From: DATJLY01 sp035604615
Lineage (GTDB): Bacteria; Pseudomonadota; Alphaproteobacteria; ATCC43930; CGMCC-115725
Direction: 5' to 3'
Assembly (NCBI GenBank): GCA_035604615.1
Contig: DATNID010000043.1
Location: 1 to 64,000 of the forward strand
DNA: 64,000 bases
Made by a program: the position numbers and the translations under genes. Within the stretch, counting starts at the first letter, position 1. Each line of letters begins with the position of its first letter. The notes under the pieces were generated by a model. That model was not told the DNA's origin. It did not search any database and saw nothing but the letters and a program-made list of their open reading frames with translations. Positions 1-8,681 of the stretch are shown in pieces.

Positions 1-116
1 TCGTGGCGAACGGCAAACCGCCAAAGGTCGCGATCGTCGCCGTCATGCGAAAGCTCATCGTCACGCTCAACGCCATGGCCCGCGAAAATGCAGCTTGGCG
101 GCCCGTGGCCGCTTGA
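1..116 (+). CDS. IS110-family transposase, C-terminal end (partial)
   Basis: The open frame read from base 3 encodes 37 residues ending in TGA at 114-116. It contains the segment KVAIVAVMRKLIVTLNAMAR, which matches the C-terminal end of IS110/IS1111-type transposases (Transposase_20 region). These DEDD/serine transposases recombine circular elements into targets and are guided by an element-encoded bridge RNA. The N-terminal catalytic part and any bridge-RNA region lie outside the window, so activity cannot be judged. A perfect palindrome starts 25 bp after the stop, consistent with the habit of this family of inserting at REP-like hairpins. Family call is firm; completeness is unknown. Confidence 0.75.
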   Translation, partial: VANGKPPKVAIVAVMRKLIVTLNAMARENAAWRPVAA

Positions 117-141
117 GCCGAAATGACAGTTGCTCACCCTG

Positions 142-170
142 CCCTCTCCCCCACCGCGTGGGGGAGAGGG
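142..170. repeat. REP-like palindrome, 13-bp arms
   Basis: Bases 142-154 (CCCTCTCCCCCAC) and 158-170 (GTGGGGGAGAGGG) are perfect inverted repeats around a 3-base loop. The sequence resembles the C/T-rich hairpin repeats scattered between genes in many alphaproteobacterial genomes. It lies between the IS110 transposase end and the next gene. The remaining 117-315 region shows no gene or convincing promoter. Confidence 0.7.
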
Positions 171-315
171 TTGCGAAGTCGCGAGTCACCGGGCCGCGAC
201 GATTTTCCCCCAAAACGTACCCGCGCTTGACCGAAAGCGGACAGATTCAGGCCCCAAAAGTCGAAAAGCGTACACGAGCGAGACATTTTCGCCGTCCCGG
301 CCGCATACTCCCGCC

Positions 316-1044
316 ATGATCGTGCTGTTCACCGATTTCGGCCTCGCCGGTCCCTATACCGGGCAGATGAAGGCGGCGCTGGCGCGCGACGCGGCCGGGG
401 TTCCGGTGATCGATCTCTTCGCCGACGCGCCGTCGCGCGACCCGCGCGCGGCGTCATATCTCCTCGCCGCCTATGCCGCGTGGTTTCCCGCCGGCACGGT
501 GTTCCTGGCGGTGGTCGATCCCGGCGTGGGCGGGGCGCGCGCGGCCTTGGCGGCGCTCATTGACGGGCGCTGGTTCGTCGGCCCCGATAACGGGCTTTTC
601 GAGATCGCGCTGCGCCGCGCCGCCGCAGCGCAAGTGTGGGAGATCGCGTGGCGGCCCGAGACCTTGTCGGCGAGCTTCCACGGCCGCGACCTGTTCGCGC
701 CGGTGGCGGCCCTGATCGCGCGCGGCGAGGCGCCGTCCTGGACCCGGCGCGATGCCGCATCCGCGCGCCGGCCCCTTTGGCCCGACGATCTCGCCGCGAT
801 CGTCTATGTCGATCACTACGGCAACGCCATCACCGGCTTGCGCGCCAGCGTTCTGCCTGCGGGCGCGCGCTTGCAGACTGGGGGCCGCGCCATTCCTCGC
901 GCGCGCACTTTCTCCGACGCCGCGCCCGGCGAGGCCTTGTGGTACGAGAACGCCAATGGATTGGCCGAGATCGCGGTCAATCTCGGCCACGCGGACGCGG
1001 CGTTGGGCCTCGCGGTCGGAAGCCCCGTCACGGTGGCGGCGTGA
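316..1044 (+). CDS. SAM hydroxide adenosyltransferase (DUF62 family)
   Basis: This 242-residue protein belongs to the family that hydrolyses S-adenosylmethionine to adenosine and methionine; the fluorinases and chlorinases are related. Visible family motifs are the N-terminal FTDFGLAGPY, DPGVGGAR (Asp and Arg of the conserved Asp-Arg-His set), GPDNGLF, SFHGRDLF (His) and YVDHYGNA. The ATG at 316 is chosen because FTDFG normally lies within the first ten residues; an open frame continues upstream but looks non-coding. The stop overlaps the rnhB start (TGATG), suggesting translational coupling. There is no sign of the halogenase-specific insert, so SAM hydrolysis is the likely activity. Confidence 0.82.
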   Translation: MIVLFTDFGLAGPYTGQMKAALARDAAGVPVIDLFADAPSRDPRAASYLLAAYAAWFPAGTVFLAVVDPGVGGARAALAALIDGRWFVGPDNGLFEIALRRAAAAQVWEIAWRPETLSASFHGRDLFAPVAALIARGEAPSWTRRDAASARRPLWPDDLAAIVYVDHYGNAITGLRASVLPAGARLQTGGRAIPRARTFSDAAPGEALWYENANGLAEIAVNLGHADAALGLAVGSPVTVAA

Positions 1045-1664
1045 TGCCGGATTTCGCGCTCGAGCGGCGCTGCGCCGGCCTCGTCTGCGGCATCGACGAG
1101 GCCGGGCGCGGGCCGCTCGCCGGACCCGTGGTCGCGGCGGCCGTGATTCTCGACCGCGCCCGCCTGCCGCGCGAATTGCGCGACGGACTCGATGATTCCA
1201 AGAAGCTCTCGGCGGCGGTGCGCGAGGAGCTGGCGGCGCTGCTGCGGGAGGGTGCGGCGGTGATCGGCGTCGGCGCGGCCAGCGTCGCCGAGATCGACCG
1301 CCTCAACATCCTCCAGGCGACCCTCGTGGCCATGGGCCGCGCGGTCGCGGCGCTTGGCTGCGCGCCCGAATTGGCGCTGGTCGACGGCAACGTCGCGCCG
1401 CGCCTCCCCTGCGCGGTCGAGACGGTGGTGGGGGGCGATGGCCTCTCGCTCTCGATCGCCGCCGCCTCGATCGTCGCCAAGGTGACGCGCGACCGGCTGA
1501 TGCGGCTGCTGGCCGCCCGCCATGGCGGCTATGGCTGGGAGCGCAACGCCGGCTACGGCACGGCGGAGCACCTGGCCGCGCTCGCGTCGCTCGGCCCCAC
1601 CCCCCACCACCGCCTGAGTTTCGCCCCGCTGCGCCTCGCCCAGGACTCCGGCGACTCGGCTTAA
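1044..1664 (+). CDS. rnhB: Ribonuclease HII
   Basis: This 206-residue enzyme removes RNA from RNA-DNA hybrids, including single misincorporated ribonucleotides. The catalytic DEDD set is visible: Asp18-Glu19 in GIDEAGRGPLAGP, Asp114 in LVDGN and Asp150 in AKVTRD. The C-terminal YGWERNAGYGTAEH and HHRLSF motifs are also typical. The start is the ATG that shares its A with the stop of the preceding SAM hydrolase gene. ccrM follows after 81 bp, a neighbour pair common in alphaproteobacteria. The last 20 bp of the gene already contain two GANTC sites belonging to the cluster in front of ccrM. Confidence 0.95.
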   Translation: MPDFALERRCAGLVCGIDEAGRGPLAGPVVAAAVILDRARLPRELRDGLDDSKKLSAAVREELAALLREGAAVIGVGAASVAEIDRLNILQATLVAMGRAVAALGCAPELALVDGNVAPRLPCAVETVVGGDGLSLSIAAASIVAKVTRDRLMRLLAARHGGYGWERNAGYGTAEHLAALASLGPTPHHRLSFAPLRLAQDSGDSA

Positions 1665-1759
1665 CCCTCTGACTCCACAATCTTATTGACCGTCCGAGTC
1701 GCGCCATGGGAGAGTGCCCGCCCGGAATTCCCCAAAGGGGCCACAATGCGTACCGACTC
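1644..1759. promoter_or_regulatory. Cluster of five GANTC sites around the ccrM start
   Basis: GANTC occurs at 1644-1648, 1653-1657, 1671-1675, 1696-1700 and 1755-1759, five sites in 116 bp spanning the end of rnhB, the intergenic gap and the first codons of ccrM. GANTC is the methylation target of CcrM. In Caulobacter the ccrM promoter itself carries GANTC sites and its output depends on their methylation state, so an autoregulatory promoter is the natural reading. No convincing CtrA half-site pair or -35/-10 pair was found, so the exact promoter is not assigned. Confidence 0.55.
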
Positions 1760-2816
1760 GGGCGGCGAGATCCTGGTCGGCGACTGCGTCCAACTGATGG
1801 CGCGGCTGCCGCAATCCTCGTTCGACCTCGTCTTCGCCGACCCGCCCTACAATCTCCAGCTCGCCGGCACCCTCACCCGCCCGAACCTGAGCCGGGTCGA
1901 CGGCGTCGCGGAGTCGTGGGACCAATTTGCCGACTTCGCCAGCTACGACCGCTTCACCCGCGCCTGGCTCGAGGCCGCGCAGCGCCTTCTCAAGCCCGAC
2001 GGGACGCTGTGGGTGATCGGCACCTACCACAACATCTACCGCGTCGGCGCCATCCTCCAGGACCTTGGGTTTTGGATCCTGAACGACGTGGTGTGGCGCA
2101 AGGCCAACCCGATGCCGAATTTCCGCGGCCGCCGCTTCACCAACGCGCACGAGACGCTGCTGTGGTGCGCGCGCTCGCGCGAGGCGCGCTACACCTTCAA
2201 CTACGACGCCATGAAGGCGCTCAACGAAGACCTGCAGATGCGCAGCGACTGGTTCATCCCGCTGTGCGGCGGACCGGAGCGCCTCAAGGTCGACGGGCGC
2301 AAGGCGCATCCGACGCAGAAGCCCGAGGCACTGCTGCATCGCGTGCTGCTGGCCGCGACCAGGCCCGGCGATCTGGTGCTCGACCCGTTCTTCGGCACCG
2401 GCACCACCGGCGCCGTCGCCAAGCGGCTGGGGCGGCGCTGGGTCGGGATCGAGCGCGACCGCGACTACGCCGCGCTCGCCGAGGAGCGCATCGACGCGGT
2501 CGAATCCGCCGCCGCCGATCTCATCCACACGCCGCAGAAGCGCGAGGAGAAGCGCGTTCCCTTCGGCGCGCTGGTGGAGCGCGGGCTGGTGCGGCCGGGC
2601 GACGTGCTGTTCGACCAGCGCAAGCGCTGGACCGCCAAGGTGCGCGCCGACGGCTCGGTGATCTCGGCCGACACGCGCGGCTCGATCCACAAGGTCGCCG
2701 CCGCGGTGCAGGGCGCGCCCGCCTGCAACGGCTGGGAATTCTGGTGGGTCATGCACAAGGGCCAGCCGATCCCGATCGACCTGCTGCGCCAGCAAGTGCG
2801 CGCCGAGATGGGCTAG
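1746..2816 (+). CDS. ccrM: Cell-cycle DNA adenine methyltransferase (GANTC-specific)
   Basis: This 356-residue beta-class N6-adenine methyltransferase is close in length to Caulobacter CcrM (358). The catalytic DPPY motif is at residues 32-35 and the SAM-binding DPFFGTGTT at 213-221, the order typical of the beta class. A roughly 100-residue C-terminal domain rich in basic and aromatic residues (about 255-356) is the family-specific extension that contacts DNA. The ATG at 1746 is preceded by AAAGGGG (1734-1740); an in-frame TTG at 1686 would add 20 unconserved residues. It ends one base before the convergent mutY stop. A GANTC cluster surrounds its start. Confidence 0.95.
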   Translation: MRTDSGGEILVGDCVQLMARLPQSSFDLVFADPPYNLQLAGTLTRPNLSRVDGVAESWDQFADFASYDRFTRAWLEAAQRLLKPDGTLWVIGTYHNIYRVGAILQDLGFWILNDVVWRKANPMPNFRGRRFTNAHETLLWCARSREARYTFNYDAMKALNEDLQMRSDWFIPLCGGPERLKVDGRKAHPTQKPEALLHRVLLAATRPGDLVLDPFFGTGTTGAVAKRLGRRWVGIERDRDYAALAEERIDAVESAAADLIHTPQKREEKRVPFGALVERGLVRPGDVLFDQRKRWTAKVRADGSVISADTRGSIHKVAAAVQGAPACNGWEFWWVMHKGQPIPIDLLRQQVRAEMG

Positions 2817-2817
2817 C

Positions 2818-3885
2818 TCAGCGCGCCCCGCCGCCGGCGTGGGCGATGACCTTCTTCATCACGCTCGGCAGCGCGTGATCCTTCAGCCGATCGAGCGCAA
2901 CCCAAACGCCGTCCGCCTCGGCGTCGGCGCGGGCAGTGCCCGCCATCACCGCCAGCTCGAGCTGGAAATGGGTGAAGGTGTGGCGCACCGTCTCGGGCAC
3001 GCGGCGCCAGCGTGCGCGCACCGGCGCGTGCGCCCGCGCCTCGTCGTCGCCCCAACGGCGCCCGCGCCATTGGGTCGATGGCACCTCCATCATGCCGCCG
3101 AGCAGCCCTTTCTCCGGACGCCGGCGCAGCAGCACCGCTCCGTCCGCGCGCACGGTCCAGAACGCGACCCCGAACCGGATCGGCCGCGCCGCCGGGGCGC
3201 GCCGCGCCGGCAAGCGCTCGGCGATGCCTTGGGCTCGCGCGATACAGGACTCGCGCCACGGACAGAGGACGCAGCGCGGCTGGCGCGGCACGCAGATGGT
3301 GGCGCCCAGATCCATCACCGCCTGCGCATAGTCGCCTGCCTGCGTTGCCGGCACGAGCAACCGGGCCAGGCGCTTCAGCTCCGGCTTCGCCTCGGGCAGC
3401 TTCGTCTCCACCGCGAAGAGACGCGCCATAACGCGCTCGACATTGCCATCGACCGGCATGGCGTGGCGATCGAACGCGATCGCGGCGATCGCCGCGGCGG
3501 TGTAGTCGCCAATGCCGGGAAGGTCCTTCAGCGCGTCCTCGGTGTCGGGAAAGCGCCCGCCATGCCGTGCCGCGACCTCCTTGGCGCAGGCATGGAGATT
3601 GCGCGCGCGGGCGTAATAGCCGAGCCCCTGCCAGGCATGGAGCACGTCGTCGAGACCAGCCGCGGCCAGCGCGCCGACATCCGGCCAGCGCGCGAGGAAG
3701 CGGTCGAAATACGGCATCACCGCCGCGACCGTGGTCTGTTGCAGCATGACCTCGCTGAGCCAGACGCGATAGGGGTCGGGCCGCACGCCCGGCTTAGCGC
3801 GCCACGGCAGATCGCGCCGCTGGCGATCGTACCATGCAAGGAGGACCGCTGCGTCGGGTGCTGTGGTTTTGGCGACTGGCTTCAT
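2818..3885 (-). CDS. mutY: A/G-specific adenine DNA glycosylase
   Basis: This 355-residue base-excision repair enzyme removes adenine mispaired with 8-oxoguanine. Visible features are catalytic Glu45 in LSEVMLQQT, the helix-hairpin-helix LPGIGDYTA near 122-130, catalytic Asp146 in VDGN, and the [4Fe-4S] cluster ligands Cys198, Cys205, Cys208 and Cys214 (C-x6-C-x2-C-x5-C). A C-terminal NUDIX-like domain (from about 230) recognises 8-oxoG. It is convergent with ccrM and divergent from the DUF721 gene, with 63 bp between the two start codons. Confidence 0.95.
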   Translation of the reverse strand: MKPVAKTTAPDAAVLLAWYDRQRRDLPWRAKPGVRPDPYRVWLSEVMLQQTTVAAVMPYFDRFLARWPDVGALAAAGLDDVLHAWQGLGYYARARNLHACAKEVAARHGGRFPDTEDALKDLPGIGDYTAAAIAAIAFDRHAMPVDGNVERVMARLFAVETKLPEAKPELKRLARLLVPATQAGDYAQAVMDLGATICVPRQPRCVLCPWRESCIARAQGIAERLPARRAPAARPIRFGVAFWTVRADGAVLLRRRPEKGLLGGMMEVPSTQWRGRRWGDDEARAHAPVRARWRRVPETVRHTFTHFQLELAVMAGTARADAEADGVWVALDRLKDHALPSVMKKVIAHAGGGAR

Positions 3886-3948
3886 TCGACGGCGCGGCTG
3901 ATCGAAGCTATCCTGACATGGCCCTCAATGCGCGGCCAGGAGGTTTTG

Positions 3949-4431
3949 GTGGAAAAGCGGCGCGGCCACATGCGCGCGCTCGCCGGCGAGGTGGCGAGGA
4001 TCGCCGCCCCGGCGCTGGGCAAGCGCGGCTTCGGGTCGGCCCAGCTCATCACCGAGTGGGCGACGGTGGTCGGGTCCGAGTGGGCCGGCAAGATCTCGCC
4101 GGAGCGCCTCAGCTTCGCGCCTGGCGAGCGCCGCGACGGCACGCTCAGGGTGCGCGTCGCTGCCGGCTGCGCGCCCGAGATCCAGCATCGCGCGCCGCAA
4201 TTGCTCGAGCGCATCAACGGCTTCTTCGGCTATGCCGCGGTTGCCCGCCTGGTCCTGGTGCAGGGGCCGCCGCTCAGGCCGCCGCGCCCGCCGGCGAGGA
4301 CATTGCGGCCGCTCGCCCCGGGCGACCGCGATGCGCTTGACCGGCGTCTGGCCGGGATCGACGATCCGGGCCTTCGCGACGCTCTGCGCCGTCTCGGCGA
4401 GGCGGTGATCGGGTCGGACCGGGGACGCTGA
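3949..4431 (+). CDS. DUF721 (DciA-like) domain protein
   Basis: This 160-residue protein carries a DUF721 domain over roughly residues 1-110, with the family-type segments LITEWATVVG and LRVRVAAGCAPEIQH, then a Pro/Arg-rich linker and a short helical tail. DUF721 includes DciA, a replicative-helicase loader found in bacteria lacking DnaC. A role in helicase loading is plausible from the family but not shown here. The GTG at 3949 is selected because AGGAGG (3938-3943) sits five bases upstream; an ATG at 3928 lies before that Shine-Dalgarno. The gene lies between divergent mutY and the dsbA-smc pair. Confidence 0.75.
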   Translation: MEKRRGHMRALAGEVARIAAPALGKRGFGSAQLITEWATVVGSEWAGKISPERLSFAPGERRDGTLRVRVAAGCAPEIQHRAPQLLERINGFFGYAAVARLVLVQGPPLRPPRPPARTLRPLAPGDRDALDRRLAGIDDPGLRDALRRLGEAVIGSDRGR

Positions 4432-4506
4432 ACGGCGTGTCCGCGCCCGGCTTGCAATGAAGCGAAACAACCCTTAGCATCAACATCTGGTGGATCGGAG
4501 AGCGAT

Positions 4507-5166
4507 ATGCGTCATATCTGGTGGTTCTCCGCCGTACTCATGCTGGCCTTCGTCGGCCTCGCGCAGGCTGCCGATCAGGTCCCTGCGCTCGCCTCGGACG
4601 ACATCATCCTGGGCAAGGCCGAGGCCCCGATCACCATCTTCGAATATGCCTCGCTGACCTGCCCGCACTGCGCCGAGTTCGATGAGGCGACCTTCCCTAA
4701 GGTCAAATCGGAATGGATCGACGCGGGTAAGGCCAAGCTCGTCTTTCGCGACTATCCGCTCGACCAGATGGCGCTAAAGGCGGCGATGGTGGCGCGCTGC
4801 GCCCCGCCCGAGCGGTTCTTCAGCTTCATCGACGTGCTGTTCCACAGCCAGACCAGCTGGGCGACCGCGGGCGGCCCCGACCAGGTGACGCAGGCGCTGT
4901 CGCGAATCGCGCGCCTCGGTGGGCTCAGCGAGGAGAAGTTCGACAGCTGCGTCGCCGACAAGGCCATGTCCGACCGCATCCTCAACGAGCGCCTGGTGGC
5001 GCAAAATCAGTATGGCGTCGATTCGACCCCGACCTTCTTCATCAACGGCAAGAAGGTCGTGGGCGCGCTGTCTTATGACGACTTCGCCAAGAAGCTGAGC
5101 GATGCGATGGCGAGTGCCGGAACCTTGCGGCTCGGCGCGGCCGCCCCTGTCGTTGGCAACGAGTGA
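4507..5166 (+). CDS. DsbA-family thiol-disulfide oxidoreductase
   Basis: This 219-residue exported thioredoxin-fold protein has a signal peptide at residues 1-21 (hydrophobic core, AQA cleavage site), the redox motif C52-P-H-C55, and the cis-Pro segment DSTPTFFINGKKV near 176. The motif and layout fit the DsbA/DSBA_2 group that forms disulfides in periplasmic proteins. Two further cysteines (ARCAPP and DSCVAD) could be structural. The GGAG just before the ATG supports the start. The stop is 7 bp before the smc GTG, so the two are probably cotranscribed. The specific substrate is not known. Confidence 0.88.
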   Translation: MRHIWWFSAVLMLAFVGLAQAADQVPALASDDIILGKAEAPITIFEYASLTCPHCAEFDEATFPKVKSEWIDAGKAKLVFRDYPLDQMALKAAMVARCAPPERFFSFIDVLFHSQTSWATAGGPDQVTQALSRIARLGGLSEEKFDSCVADKAMSDRILNERLVAQNQYGVDSTPTFFINGKKVVGALSYDDFAKKLSDAMASAGTLRLGAAAPVVGNE

Positions 5167-5173
5167 GCAGCAA

Positions 5174-8100
5174 GTGCATTTCGCCAAGCTCCGCCTCGCC
5201 GGCTTCAAGTCCTTCGTCGATCCCACCGAGCTGTTGATCGAGCCGGGCGTCACAGGCATCGTCGGCCCCAACGGCTGCGGCAAGTCCAACCTCGTCGAGG
5301 CGCTCTCGTGGGCGATGGGCGAGGTCTCGGCAAAGCGCATGCGCGGCGGCGAGATGGACGACGTGATCTTCGGCGGCACCGCCGACCGCCCGGCGCGCAA
5401 TCTCGCCGAGGTGACGCTCTCGCTCGACAATTCGCGCCACGACGCGCCCAAGCCTTATGACGAGTACGACGAGATCGAGGTGGTGCGCCGCATCGAGCGC
5501 GGCGAGGGCTCCGGCTATCGGGTCAACGGCAAGGAGGTGCGCGCGCGCGATGTGCAGCTCCTGTTCGCCGACGCCGCGACCGGCGCGCAATCGCCGGCGA
5601 TCGTGAGCCAGGGCCGCATCAGCGCCATCATCAGCGCCAAGCCCGCCGACCGCCGCGCGCTCTTGGAAGAAGCGGCCGGCATCACCGGCCTGCATGCGCG
5701 GCGTCACGAGGCCGAGCTGCGCCTCAAGGCCGCCGATGCCAACCTGCTGCGCCTCGAGGACGTTCTGCAAACGCTGGCGACGCAGCTCGATGGGCTGAAG
5801 AAGCAGGCGCGCCAGGCCTCGCGCTATCGCCGGCTCTCCGACCATATCCGCCGCGCCGAGGCGGTGGTGCTGCATCTGCGCTGGCTCGCCGCGTCCACCG
5901 AGCGCGTCGCGGCCGAGGAACGGCTGCGCGTCGCCGAGCGCGCCGTCGCCGACCGCACCGCTTCCTCGCTCGCCGCCGAGCGCGAGAAGGAGACGGCTTC
6001 CGGCGCATTGCCGGCGCTGCGCCAAAGCGAGGCCGCCGCGTCGGCCGAGTTGCAGCGTCTCGTGCATGCACGCCAGGCGCTCGAGGACGAGGAGCGCCGC
6101 ATCGCCGCGTCGCGCGCCACCGCCGAGCAACGCCTCGAGCAGATCGCCGCCGACCGCGTGCGCGAGGAGGGACTCGCCGCCGACGCGCGCGCCGCGCTCG
6201 CGCGTCTCACCGCCGAGCAGGCGGAGCTCCAAGCCGCGCAAGCGCATGAGAGCGAAGCGCGCGCCAACGCAGCCACGGCGCTCGCCGCCGCGCGCACGGA
6301 AGTCGCCGCGCTCGAAGCCGAGCTCGCGCGCCTCACCGAAGAGGTGGCCGCGACCGAGGCGCGCCGCGCCGCGCTGGAGACGCGCCGGCAAGAAGCAGCG
6401 GACCGCATCGCGCGCCTGGCCGAGCGCGAGGCCGAGATTGCAAACGCCCGCGCCGCGCTCGAGGCCGAGACCATTTCCGCCGCCCGCACCGCCGAAGCGG
6501 CGCGCTCGGTGCGGGACGCCGAGGCCGCGCTCGAAGCGGCGCGCGCCGCAGCCGAGACGGCGGAGCAGCAACTGCGCGCGGCGCAGGACGCGGAGTCGCA
6601 AGCGCGCGCGCCGCTCGAAGCCGCGGAGCAGCGCCGTGCCAAGCTCGCGACCGAGGCGCAGGCGCTCAACGAGCTCCTCGCCGCGGCGAGCGACAAGCGC
6701 TTTCCGCCGATCCTCGACAGCATCGCCGTGACCGGCGGGTTCGAGGCCGCACTCGGCGCCGCGCTGGGCGAGGATTTGACCGCGCCGCTCGACCACGCCG
6801 CGCCGATCCACTGGCGCGGTTTACCGCCTTACGACACGGCGCTGTCCTTGCCGGCGGGCTGCGCGCCGCTCGCCGCGCACGTGACGGCACCGCCCGCGCT
6901 GGCGCGGCGGCTGGCACAGATCGGCATCGTCGACGACGAAGCTTCGGGCGAGCGGCTGCAGCCGCAATTGGCGCCGGGCCAGCGTCTGGTCAGTCGCGAC
7001 GGCGGCTTGTGGCGCTGGGACGGGTTCCGCCGCGCCGCCGGCACGCCGACCGCCGCGGCGCAGCGCCTGCGCCAGCGCAACCGCCTCGCCGAGATCGAGG
7101 ATGCACTGCGCGAGGCCGAGCGCGCCATCGCCACGCTGAGCGAGAGCTTCGCCGCCGCACAGCAGGCGTCGCGCCGCCACATCGAGGCCGAGCGCGCGGC
7201 GCGCGCGATGGCGCGCCAGGCGCTCGACGCGCTCGCAGCATCGCGCGACATCGAAACCAAGCTCGCGCGCGAGGCTACCGCCGTCGCCTCGCGGCTCGAA
7301 GCGCTCGAAGCCGCCTCCGAAAGGCTTGCGAGCGATCTCGGCGAAGCCCGACAGGGCCGCGACGATGCCGCCGCCGCGCTCGCCGCGTTGCCCGATCCGG
7401 CGCTCGGCCGCGACGCGGTCGGACAGTTGCGCGAGCTTCTCGCCGAGCGCCGCCTGCACCACGTCGCCTGCCAGGGCGAGCACGACCGGCTGGCGCACGA
7501 GACGGAGCTGCGGCGCCGGCGGATCGACGCCATCGCCGGCGAGACCGCGTCGTGGCAAGACCGCGCCGAAGCGGCCGAACGCCAGCATGCGACGCTCGAG
7601 GAACGCCGGCACGCGCTGGTGAGCGAGATCGAGGCGCTGGCGCGGCGCCCGACCGAGATCGCGGCGCAGCGCGAGGCGCTGGCCGAGACCATTGCCGCAT
7701 CCACCACGCGCCGCAACGTGGCCGCCGACGCGCTCGCCGAGGGCGAGACCCGGCTCGCCGCCGCCGAGCGCGCCGCCAAGGGCGCCGACGCCGCACTGGC
7801 CGTCGAGCGCGAGGACCGCGTGCGCTGCGAGGCGCAGCGCGACCAAACTGAGGACTCGCAGCGCGCGCTGGCCCAGGCGATTTCCGAGCGGCTCGACTGC
7901 GCCCCCGACGCGGTTCTCGGCGCCGCCGGGATCGAATCGTCCGAGACGCTGCCTCCGCTCCCTGACGCGGCCGCGCGCTTCGAGCGCCTGGTGCGCGAGC
8001 GCGACACGATGGGGCCGGTCAATCTCGTCGCCGAGCAGGAAGCGCACGAGGTCGAGGAACGGCTTCAACACCTGACCGGCGAGCGCGACGATCTCGTCGC

Positions 8101-8641
8101 CGCGATCGCCAAGCTGCGCCACGGCATCCAGACCCTGAACCGCGAGGGCCGGGAGCGCCTCGTCGCCGCGTTCGAGCAGGTCAACGAGCAGTTCGGCAAG
8201 CTCTTCGTGCAGCTCTTCGGCGGCGGCCAGGCGTTCCTGCGGCTCGACAACGAGGAGGGCGAGGACCCGCTCGAGGCCGGGCTCGAGGTGATGGCGTGCC
8301 CGCCGGGCAAGAAACTGCAGACCTTGTCGCTGCTCTCCGGCGGCGAGCAGGCGCTGACCGCGCTGGCGCTGCTCTTCGCGGTGTTCCTCACCAACCCCGC
8401 GCCCATCTGCATCCTCGACGAGGTCGACGCGCCGCTCGACGACGCCAATGTCGATCGCTTTTGCCGCCTGGTCGAGGAGATCGCCGAGACCTGCGAGACG
8501 CGCTTCCTCATCATCACGCATCACCGCCTGACCATGGCGCGGGTCCACCGCCTGTTCGGCGTGACGATGTCGGAGAAGGGCGTATCGCAGCTCGTCTCGG
8601 TCGATTTGCAGGCGGCCGAGAGGATACGCCGGACGGCGTAG
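5174..8641 (+). CDS. smc: Chromosome segregation protein SMC
   Basis: This 1155-residue condensin ATPase compacts and resolves the chromosome, normally with ScpA and ScpB, neither of which is in this window. The N-terminal head has Walker A GPNGCGKSN at residues 31-39. Two long Ala/Glu/Arg-rich coiled coils flank a hinge domain at about 513-615. The C-terminal head has the signature LLSGGEQ (about 1053-1059) and Walker B CILDEVDAPLDD (about 1079). The GTG at 5174 gives the conserved start (V/M)HFAKLRLAGFKSFVDP; an upstream extension in the same frame overlaps dsbA and is not conserved. The gene follows dsbA by 7 bp. Confidence 0.95.
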   Translation: MHFAKLRLAGFKSFVDPTELLIEPGVTGIVGPNGCGKSNLVEALSWAMGEVSAKRMRGGEMDDVIFGGTADRPARNLAEVTLSLDNSRHDAPKPYDEYDEIEVVRRIERGEGSGYRVNGKEVRARDVQLLFADAATGAQSPAIVSQGRISAIISAKPADRRALLEEAAGITGLHARRHEAELRLKAADANLLRLEDVLQTLATQLDGLKKQARQASRYRRLSDHIRRAEAVVLHLRWLAASTERVAAEERLRVAERAVADRTASSLAAEREKETASGALPALRQSEAAASAELQRLVHARQALEDEERRIAASRATAEQRLEQIAADRVREEGLAADARAALARLTAEQAELQAAQAHESEARANAATALAAARTEVAALEAELARLTEEVAATEARRAALETRRQEAADRIARLAEREAEIANARAALEAETISAARTAEAARSVRDAEAALEAARAAAETAEQQLRAAQDAESQARAPLEAAEQRRAKLATEAQALNELLAAASDKRFPPILDSIAVTGGFEAALGAALGEDLTAPLDHAAPIHWRGLPPYDTALSLPAGCAPLAAHVTAPPALARRLAQIGIVDDEASGERLQPQLAPGQRLVSRDGGLWRWDGFRRAAGTPTAAAQRLRQRNRLAEIEDALREAERAIATLSESFAAAQQASRRHIEAERAARAMARQALDALAASRDIETKLAREATAVASRLEALEAASERLASDLGEARQGRDDAAAALAALPDPALGRDAVGQLRELLAERRLHHVACQGEHDRLAHETELRRRRIDAIAGETASWQDRAEAAERQHATLEERRHALVSEIEALARRPTEIAAQREALAETIAASTTRRNVAADALAEGETRLAAAERAAKGADAALAVEREDRVRCEAQRDQTEDSQRALAQAISERLDCAPDAVLGAAGIESSETLPPLPDAAARFERLVRERDTMGPVNLVAEQEAHEVEERLQHLTGERDDLVAAIAKLRHGIQTLNREGRERLVAAFEQVNEQFGKLFVQLFGGGQAFLRLDNEEGEDPLEAGLEVMACPPGKKLQTLSLLSGGEQALTALALLFAVFLTNPAPICILDEVDAPLDDANVDRFCRLVEEIAETCETRFLIITHHRLTMARVHRLFGVTMSEKGVSQLVSVDLQAAERIRRTA

Positions 8642-8681
8642 GCGACCGCGCCGCCGCTCTCGTTTCCGCCCAGCCGGCCGG

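Noticed and set aside
5042..6811. 589-codon minus-strand open frame inside smc
   Set aside because: It is the antisense shadow of the smc coiled coil; composition is dominated by Arg, Leu and Gly repeats.
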